Shown here: one piece after another, positions 1 through 3,816 of the stretch | How positions within the stretch are numbered: position 1 is the first letter of the stretch | How the letters are laid out: the number at the start of each line of letters is the position of its first letter | Assembly (NCBI GenBank): GCA_015661935.1 | Contig: DQVD01000307.1 | Coordinates: 1 to 6,701 of the forward strand | Reading direction: 5' to 3' | From: Desulfocapsa sulfexigens | GTDB taxonomy: Bacteria; Desulfobacterota; Desulfobulbia; Desulfobulbales; Desulfocapsaceae | Length of the DNA stretch: 6,701 nucleotides | Position numbers and translations under genes: made by a program | Notes under the pieces: generated by a model | The model's input: only the letters and a program-made list of their open reading frames with translations | Database searches by the model: none | What the model was told of the DNA's origin: nothing

Positions 1-101
1 CTGCGGCTTCTTAAAATATTGTTTGACATCTGCAGTTCCCATTTGGCATGAGCTCTTGCACCGAGCATCATGAAATGGTTTAAATCCTTAAAAAAACTCA
101 T
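1..101 (-). CDS. Unrecognised protein, N-terminal part only (runs off the window)
   Basis: An open frame begins with ATG at 101-99 and stays open for 33 codons to the window edge; it starts MSFFKDLNHFMMLGARAHAK. A Shine-Dalgarno AGAGG at 113-109 lies 7 nt upstream of this ATG. An in-frame ATG at 107-105 is only 1 nt from that SD, so 101 is the better start. The visible part has a hydrophobic, Met-rich stretch followed by basic and polar residues, possibly a peripheral or small membrane-associated protein. I do not recognise the family. It is the next gene on the same strand after the stand-alone response regulator, about 230 bp away, so it could be cotranscribed with it. The SD and start are seen directly; the function is unknown. 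Confidence 0.5.
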   Translation of the reverse strand, partial: MSFFKDLNHFMMLGARAHAKWELQMSNNILRSR

Positions 102-141
102 CAACATACCTCTTTTAATTATTTGTGTATTTTGTAACTAT

Positions 142-279
142 TCAGCGAGTGCAACCAATTGCCCTTAACTCTGAGCTATAACTGTTTAGCAGTGCTTCAA
201 ATTCATTCATTTTGCACTCCGAAGCATACCAGTGCTGTTCGAGGAGGCCAAAATGGACGTAGTTGGAGTGCTGCTGAAG
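142..279 (-). pseudogene. Orphan coding remnant (about 45 codons, no family recognised)
   Basis: Between an in-frame TAA at 282-280 and a TGA at 144-142 there are 45 open codons, reading LQQHSNYVHFGLLEQHWYAS and then ECKMNEFEALLNSYSSELRA, ending IGCTR. The composition (aromatic, Glu, Leu and Ser mix, no low complexity) looks like real protein rather than intergenic sequence. There is no start codon near its beginning. An internal ATG at 210-208 has GGAG 6 nt upstream, so a 22-residue peptide could be made. It could be the C-terminal end of a decayed gene, or a tiny gene. No function is assigned. It occupies most of the 227-bp gap between the response regulator and the gene at the window edge. 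Confidence 0.3.
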
Positions 280-328
280 TTACTGTATTTTTTATATTAC
301 GCCAGTCATTCAATACTGAGCCGGGACG

Positions 329-757
329 CTAACTGGGTATGGCCATATCTCTTTTGAATTGAGCATTTTCAATCCTCTCCTGCTGCATACGTTTCTTTTT
401 ATAGGCATCTTTCAGCTTTTCCAGCAGGGGGGCAAGCTCTATGGGTTTCATCAGGTAGTCGAAAGCACCCAGTTTCATACCGTCAATTCCCGATTCGACC
501 GAGGCATGCCCCGTTAGCATCACCACTTCAATCAACGGCTTCCTGCGTTTGATTTCCCGAAGGACCTCAACCCCATCCATACCGGGCATTTTCACATCAA
601 GGAGCACCACATCAAAATCACCCTTTGCGATCATTTCCAGTGCCTGTTCCCCGTTTGCAGCCCCCTCGCATTGAAGATCTCTTTTTTTCAGACGTTTAAT
701 TGTCAGCTCCCGGAACTCATCCTCATCATCAACGATCAAAATATTAAAAAGTGTCAT
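329..757 (-). CDS. Stand-alone response regulator (CheY-like receiver domain)
   Basis: This is a single-domain receiver protein of 142 residues, about 20 longer than CheY. All signature positions are present: the acidic pair D10-D11 (ILIVDDEDEF), phosphoacceptor D54 in VVLLDVKMPGMDG, T82 in VVMLTGH, and K104 in YLMKP. It should therefore be a phosphorylatable cytoplasmic switch. Residues 110-142 form a charged, Lys- and Arg-rich helical tail, with no DNA-binding or enzymatic output domain. The ATG at 757-755 has an AGGGGG Shine-Dalgarno at 767-762, 4 nt away. A sigma-54 promoter lies about 70 bp upstream (827-843). The nearest sigma-54 activator is the NtrC-type gene at 1370-2779, so it may control this gene. 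Its cognate kinase is not visible; the adjacent kinase gene has lost its catalytic core. It is related to receivers fused to NtrC-type regulators but is not a truncated one, because its end is a clean TAG after a plausible tail. Confidence 0.9.
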   Translation of the reverse strand: MTLFNILIVDDEDEFRELTIKRLKKRDLQCEGAANGEQALEMIAKGDFDVVLLDVKMPGMDGVEVLREIKRRKPLIEVVMLTGHASVESGIDGMKLGAFDYLMKPIELAPLLEKLKDAYKKKRMQQERIENAQFKRDMAIPS

Positions 758-826
758 GTTTCCCCCTAGGTACTATTTTAGTTTTGCAGCCCGAAAACGT
801 ATTTCCTGACCTGTTCTCACATCTTT

Positions 827-843
827 TGCAATTTTGAGGCCAA
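827..843 (-). promoter_or_regulatory. Sigma-54 (-24/-12) promoter of the response regulator gene
   Basis: The minus strand reads TTGGCCTCAAAATTGCA. The invariant GG (841-840) and GC (829-828) are separated by exactly 10 nt, and both half-sites match the TTGGC and TTGCA cores of the sigma-54 consensus. Transcription would begin near 817, giving a leader of about 59 nt before the ATG of the response regulator at 757. An NtrC-family activator is encoded just upstream (1370-2779), and activator-type sites could lie in 937-1065, at an enhancer-like distance of about 120-240 bp. The motif and spacing are seen directly; activity and choice of activator are inferred. Confidence 0.7.
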
Positions 844-936
844 AAATCCTTATCCTTCCAAATGGGAATATTTTTTCTGTGTTTACATATTGTTACCTGT
901 CTGTAGGGTGGCGGCAGGGAATTGCTGAATGGGAAA

Positions 937-949
937 GAAAACTGTTTTC
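937..949. promoter_or_regulatory. Perfect GAAAAC-T-GTTTTC palindrome, candidate activator binding site
   Basis: Two 6-bp arms, GAAAAC (937-942) and GTTTTC (944-949), flank a single T. The centre lies about 126 bp upstream of the predicted sigma-54 start site near 817, a typical distance for an enhancer bound by an NtrC-family dimer. The site is A/T-rich and only 13 bp long, so chance or a small hairpin remains possible. Confidence 0.3.
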
Positions 950-952
950 CTG

Positions 953-1065
953 GTGTAAAATACGTGACAGGTAGAAGTTAGAATTTTCATATCCGCTTTC
1001 TGTACACTGGCCGGCGCATGTGTAAAAAATGTGACAGGGTTTAGCTGTCCGGTGTAGGAAATGTG
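953..1065. repeat. Three spaced direct repeats, GTGTAaaAaAtGTGac type
   Basis: On the plus strand the copies are GTGTAAAATACGTGAC (953-968), GTGTAAAAAATGTGAC (1020-1035) and the shorter GTGTAGGAAATGTG (1052-1065). The first two share 14 of 16 positions and both continue with AGG. Start-to-start spacings are 67 and 32 bp. Spaced repeats of this type occur at the ends of some insertion sequences, notably IS21-family elements whose termini begin TGT. They could equally be binding sites for a regulator, since they lie about 140-240 bp upstream of the sigma-54 start. No transposase gene is recognised next to them. Confidence 0.55.
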
Positions 1066-1105
1066 TTTTTTTTTGATCAGCCGTGAAATTGCGATGCCAC
1101 TTTTT

Positions 1106-1348
1106 TCAAACCCGCCGGAGAACCGGCCACGATGACCAATCCCCGATGTCCAGTCGGACGTACCCGTGAGAGTTGAGTATCCGGTTGTTTCGCTTAGGAA
1201 CGGGGATGGAATAACTTCCCCAATTTAGGTGCTCGGATTGAGCCAATATGGCCTGAAGCCGGGGTGTGCAGCGAAGTAAATGGTCTTGGGGTGCATAAAT
1301 GGGGGAGTTATTTCGTTCTCGTTCCTTAACTGTCACTGTCAGCTCCAT
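1106..1348 (-). other. 80-codon ORF of unknown status, possible gene or element remnant
   Basis: An ATG-to-TGA frame starts 21 nt after the stop of the NtrC-type gene. It begins MELTVTVKERERNNS and ends GDWSSWPVLRRV. I recognise no domain. No Shine-Dalgarno precedes the ATG, which argues against efficient translation. Another minus-strand frame over part of the same DNA also reads like protein (a stretch near 1170-1085 gives LVIVAGSPAGLKKVASQFHG before a TGA), so the real reading frame, if any, is uncertain. The ORF stops about 40 bp before the cluster of GTGTA repeats at 953-1065. This arrangement would fit the 3' end of a decayed mobile element. Function is unknown and existence as a gene is doubtful. 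Confidence 0.2.
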
Positions 1349-1369
1349 CAGGGTTCACGGAGCAATAAA

Positions 1370-2779
1370 TCAGGATTCCGGGCACTGCCTGAAAAGAGTC
1401 AGGTCAAGACCATACTTATTCACTTTGTCATAAAGACTTTTCCGTGAAATTCCAAGTTCTTCGTATGATATGGTTATCTGGCCCCGGTTTTTTTTCAACA
1501 CCTCCCGGATGTATTTTTTTTCCATCCCGGCAAGAAAGTCCTTTAACACCATTTTTTCATTGATCCCACGCAGATGCATCTTTTCACATTGCTGTGACAG
1601 TTCATCCATGCCGGGCTGTTCACCGAAAATGCATATCCTGCGCACGTGGTTCTTCAACTCTCTCACATTCCCGGGCCATTCTTTTTTCTGAAAAGCCAAG
1701 AGCGTTTTGTGGTCAAACAAATCTACATTAAGCTGCCTTTCATGACAGTACTCCTGATGAAAGCATCTAACTAACAGGGGAATATCAGTTTTTCGTTCCT
1801 GGAGGGACGGGATATTCACCGGCAGAACATTCAGGCGATAATAGAGATCTTCACGAAATCTCCCTCCTGCAATCTCACCCACGAGATTTTTATTTGTTGC
1901 CGCAATGATTCTGGCCTGTATGGGAATGGGGACATTACTTCCAAGAGGTGTGATGGCATTTTCTTCAAGCACTCTCAGAAGTTTCCCCTGTAGCTCAATG
2001 GGAAGACTGTTTATTTCATCGAGGAGAATTGTACCCTGCCCGGCATGGATGAACTTTCCAGTTTTATTCCGGACAGCTCCGGTGAAAGTACCTTTAACAT
2101 GACCAAACAGTTCTGATTCCAGCATTTCAGCAGGAATAGCCCCCATATTGACAGCCACAAAGGGTTTTTCAGATCGGCTGGCAATCTCGTGGATGGCCAG
2201 TGCTGCCAGCTCCTTTCCGGTACCTGTTTCACCATACAGCATGATCGGATCATTTTCCGCAGCAACTTTTTCCAGTGTGTCATAGAGTTGCTGCATGACG
2301 GGATGACTTCCAACTATTCCATGAAAACGTGTCCTTTTTTTCCGCTGTTCCTGCAAATTCCTGCTGAGCCTCTTGTTCTCCAGCACAAGCTGTCTCTTTT
2401 CCACGGCTCTTTTAAGTGAGGCTGTCATGATATCTTCATCAACCGGCTTCTGCAGGAAATCATAGGCTCCTTTCTGCATGGCGGTCACTGCCATGGCCAC
2501 GTCTCCGTGGCCGGTAATCACGATAACAGGCAACTCGGGATCAATGTCTTTTATTTTTTCAAGAAGCTCGATTCCATTCATACCAGCCATTTTTATTTCG
2601 GTGAAAACTGCTGAATAATCCACGTCTTTCACAGCAGACAGACATTTTGAGGGTATGTTGAAAGTGTCAACACTATAGTTGTGAAGGGTCAGGGTCTGTT
2701 CAATGGCTGCAAGCAGGAAAAGATCATCGTCAACCACCAGAATGCGATCCTTTTGGGGTATACTATCCCTTTGTTTCAT
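1370..2779 (-). CDS. NtrC-family sigma-54-dependent response regulator with Glu at the phosphoacceptor site
   Basis: This 469-residue cytoplasmic activator has the full three-domain layout. The receiver domain (about 11-125) keeps acidic residues D17-D18, T89 (VIVITGHG) and K111 (FLQKP), but residue 61, where the phosphorylated Asp belongs, is Glu (VFTEIKMAGMNG; codon GAA at 2599-2597). The AAA+ domain (about 152-385) has Walker A GETGTGKE (183-190), the sigma-54 contact loop as GTFTGA (230-235; usual form GAFTGA), Walker B ILLDEI (251-256), ATN (294-296), RFREDLYYRLNV (307-318) and WPGNVREL (368-375). A Fis-type helix-turn-helix covers about 423-458 (LGISRKSLYDKVNKYGL). It should open sigma-54 promoters with ATP. 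The ATG overlaps the TGA of the kinase remnant (ATGA) and has AGGTG 5 nt upstream, so the two are translationally coupled. D-to-E at this site makes NtrC partly active without phosphate, so phosphorylation-independent activity is likely but inferred. Confidence 0.93.
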   Translation of the reverse strand: MKQRDSIPQKDRILVVDDDLFLLAAIEQTLTLHNYSVDTFNIPSKCLSAVKDVDYSAVFTEIKMAGMNGIELLEKIKDIDPELPVIVITGHGDVAMAVTAMQKGAYDFLQKPVDEDIMTASLKRAVEKRQLVLENKRLSRNLQEQRKKRTRFHGIVGSHPVMQQLYDTLEKVAAENDPIMLYGETGTGKELAALAIHEIASRSEKPFVAVNMGAIPAEMLESELFGHVKGTFTGAVRNKTGKFIHAGQGTILLDEINSLPIELQGKLLRVLEENAITPLGSNVPIPIQARIIAATNKNLVGEIAGGRFREDLYYRLNVLPVNIPSLQERKTDIPLLVRCFHQEYCHERQLNVDLFDHKTLLAFQKKEWPGNVRELKNHVRRICIFGEQPGMDELSQQCEKMHLRGINEKMVLKDFLAGMEKKYIREVLKKNRGQITISYEELGISRKSLYDKVNKYGLDLTLFRQCPES

Positions 2780-3294
2780 GTTTTCACCTCTGTTCTCTCT
2801 TCATCTGTGACAGGCGGGAGCAGTACAGAAAAACAGGCTCCAGCCCCAGGTGAGCTTTTAACTTTGATTATTCCTGAAAATTCGCGAATTATCTGATCAA
2901 CAATGGAAAGTGCGTTGAACTCCCCCTTGTCAAGAGCATTCCTGATTAGCCTGCAATTCTCTTGTCCGCTGATCTGTTCAAGGCTAATGCTTTTTTCAGC
3001 ATCTTCGGAATAGCCAAGTGATCGATAGAATTCCTGATTTGCCTGCACGACAACAAAATCATCGTCCAGCAGGAAAAACAGGCAGAAGATGGAGGCAAGG
3101 AGTTTGTTCGTAAAATTTTTCCCGTCCTCAAGCTCCTCATGTTTTTTGAGATACCGAACAACAAGATCCTTTTTTTGTCTTTCCAGGATCGATATTAACC
3201 GGTTCTCTGCCTTTCTGTCGCTTTCAGTATGGTCTTCCATATCTTGCAGCCTCTTCTGCGCCCTCATTGGGCAGAGCCGATGAAGAGTTCTCAA
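2776..3294 (-). CDS. Internally deleted PAS sensor histidine kinase (no kinase core)
   Basis: The 172-residue product joins two ends of a sensor kinase. Residues about 15-60 are a charged, probably coiled-coil helix. About 65-118 resemble a PAS domain (FLLDDDFVVVQANQEFYRSLGYS). From about 128, ALSIVDQIIREFSGIIKVKS and then SPGAGACFSVLLPP is the extreme C-terminus of a HATPase_c domain, just after its GLGLS box. Everything between is missing: the HisKA phosphoacceptor helix, N box, G1 and F boxes and the Gly-rich start of G2. The junction maps near 2911-2925 and keeps the frame. The protein cannot bind ATP or autophosphorylate, but might still fold as a PAS protein. A TTG start at 3294 is preferred because AGGAG lies 6 nt upstream; an ATG at 3240 with AGAGG 9 nt upstream is the alternative. 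Its TGA overlaps the ATG of the NtrC-type gene, marking them as a former sensor-regulator pair. Confidence 0.8.
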   Translation of the reverse strand: MRTLHRLCPMRAQKRLQDMEDHTESDRKAENRLISILERQKKDLVVRYLKKHEELEDGKNFTNKLLASIFCLFFLLDDDFVVVQANQEFYRSLGYSEDAEKSISLEQISGQENCRLIRNALDKGEFNALSIVDQIIREFSGIIKVKSSPGAGACFSVLLPPVTDEERTEVKT

Positions 3295-3300
3295 AATCTG

Positions 3301-3305
3301 CTCCT
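3301..3305 (-). promoter_or_regulatory. Shine-Dalgarno AGGAG supporting a TTG start
   Basis: AGGAG on the minus strand sits 6 nt before TTG at 3294-3292, the ideal spacing. It is the strongest ribosome-binding site in the area and favours TTG over the internal ATGs at 3267 and 3240 for the sensor kinase remnant. Confidence 0.55.
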
Positions 3306-3322
3306 GTCTACAGTTCCATCAA

Positions 3323-3469
3323 CTATTGCCATGATGAAAAAGGGAGCAGCACCTCATTAACCTCGTAATCAATCCGGGAAGCATCCCAGTTCAGCAACCC
3401 GCCCATATGCACAGCAATCTCAGCAGGTGCCTTGACTGGAAGTGACTCGGCAGTGGAATTAGAAAAATG
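3323..3469 (-). pseudogene. C-terminal remnant of an unidentified protein
   Basis: Forty-eight codons lie open between TGA (3472-3470) and TAG (3325-3323). They read HFSNSTAESLPVKAPAEIAV, then HMGGLLNWDASRIDYEVNEV, ending LLPFSSWQ. The section from APAEIAV onward, especially GLLNWDASRIDYEVNEV, looks like genuine protein: a short helix, an NWD turn and an amphipathic helix. It resembles the C-terminal tail of an enzyme, faintly the DAO_C tail of glycerol-3-phosphate dehydrogenases, but I cannot assign it. No start codon or SD lies at its beginning. It ends 28 bp before the sensor kinase start and probably belongs to the same cluster of gene debris as the hotdog fragment next to it. Confidence 0.35.
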
Positions 3470-3531
3470 TCAAAACCACAGAACTTACCGAAAATATCCT
3501 TGTACAATCAACATGTTGGGCGATGTGAAAG

Positions 3532-3699
3532 TTATATGACGATTAGAAGGCCAACAAAATGGTGTGCAGGTAAATACCTGGCAGACATCTCTTTTTTCTC
3601 TTCATCCCAGTAGAACTTAATCTTCAAGCCTTGATCGTTGTCGCTCCCGCAAAAAAAACAATTATTGTCAGGATAGGGAGTTCCTACTTGTTTCTTCAC
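3532..3699 (-). pseudogene. Truncated PaaI-type hotdog thioesterase (N-terminal fragment)
   Basis: A 55-codon frame from GTG (3699-3697) to TAA (3534-3532) starts VKKQVGTPYPDNNCFFCGSD and continues NDQGLKIKFYWDEEKKEMSA, then RYLPAHHFVG. This is the characteristic beginning of PaaI-family acyl-CoA thioesterases: the CxxCG motif (C14, C17), the N-x-x-GL turn, the first strand (LKIKFYWDEE) and the H-F-x-G that normally leads into the catalytic helix with its HGG motif. Homology ends at about residue 50 (LLIVI, then stop), so the hot-dog helix, catalytic residues and remaining strands, roughly two thirds of the usual 130-150 residues, are absent. AAGG about 9 nt upstream is a usable SD, and the GTG overlaps the TGA of the preceding 33-codon ORF. 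The family call rests on pattern recognition; loss of function is near certain if the call is right. Confidence 0.6.
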
Positions 3700-3797
3700 T
3701 TGTAATTACCTTTGAACGTCTTCCACCAACAGTGACTGTAGCTGGAATCGTAAAAACTTTTCATCTGGAGCCTCGCAAGCTCGTTTACCTGCTTCAT
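3696..3797 (-). other. 33-codon ORF coupled to the thioesterase fragment, status uncertain
   Basis: The frame runs from ATG (3797-3795) to TGA (3698-3696), starts MKQVNELARLQMKSFYDSSY and ends SHCWWKTFKGNYK. Its TGA overlaps the GTG start of the thioesterase fragment (GTGA), an arrangement typical of coupled genes. It begins 19 nt after the adhE stop codon. No clear Shine-Dalgarno precedes it and I recognise no family. It may be the C-terminal end of a gene whose front was deleted, or a chance frame. Confidence 0.2.
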
Positions 3798-3816
3798 TGC
3801 TGGTGAACACTTACAT

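Noticed and set aside
214..271. GCACTCC ... GGAGTGC inverted repeat downstream of the response regulator
   Set aside because: Seven-base arms 44 nt apart within a protein-like frame, with no T-run; not a convincing terminator or element end.
1114..1127. GCCGG-AGAA-CCGGC hairpin as an intrinsic terminator
   Set aside because: On the minus strand it is followed by G and A residues, and on the plus strand the T-run is upstream, so it lacks the U-tract in either direction.
1470..2419. Open frames on both strands inside the NtrC-type gene
   Set aside because: The AAA+ and receiver motifs are all in one minus-strand frame; the other frames show no domains and no ribosome-binding sites.
3469..3474. 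TTGACA on the minus strand as a -35 box for the sensor kinase operon
   Set aside because: No acceptable -10 hexamer lies 16-18 nt downstream (the sequence there is CCGAGT), so no sigma-70 promoter is called.
3567..3580. CAGGTA-AA-TACCTG inverted repeat
   Set aside because: It lies inside the thioesterase fragment's coding sequence, has no T-run or promoter context, and a 6-bp arm can occur by chance.
3780..3816. Terminator for adhE in the bases after its stop codon
   Set aside because: Only a weak imperfect stem (GAGCTTGCGAGGCTC) is present and it is not followed by a T-run.
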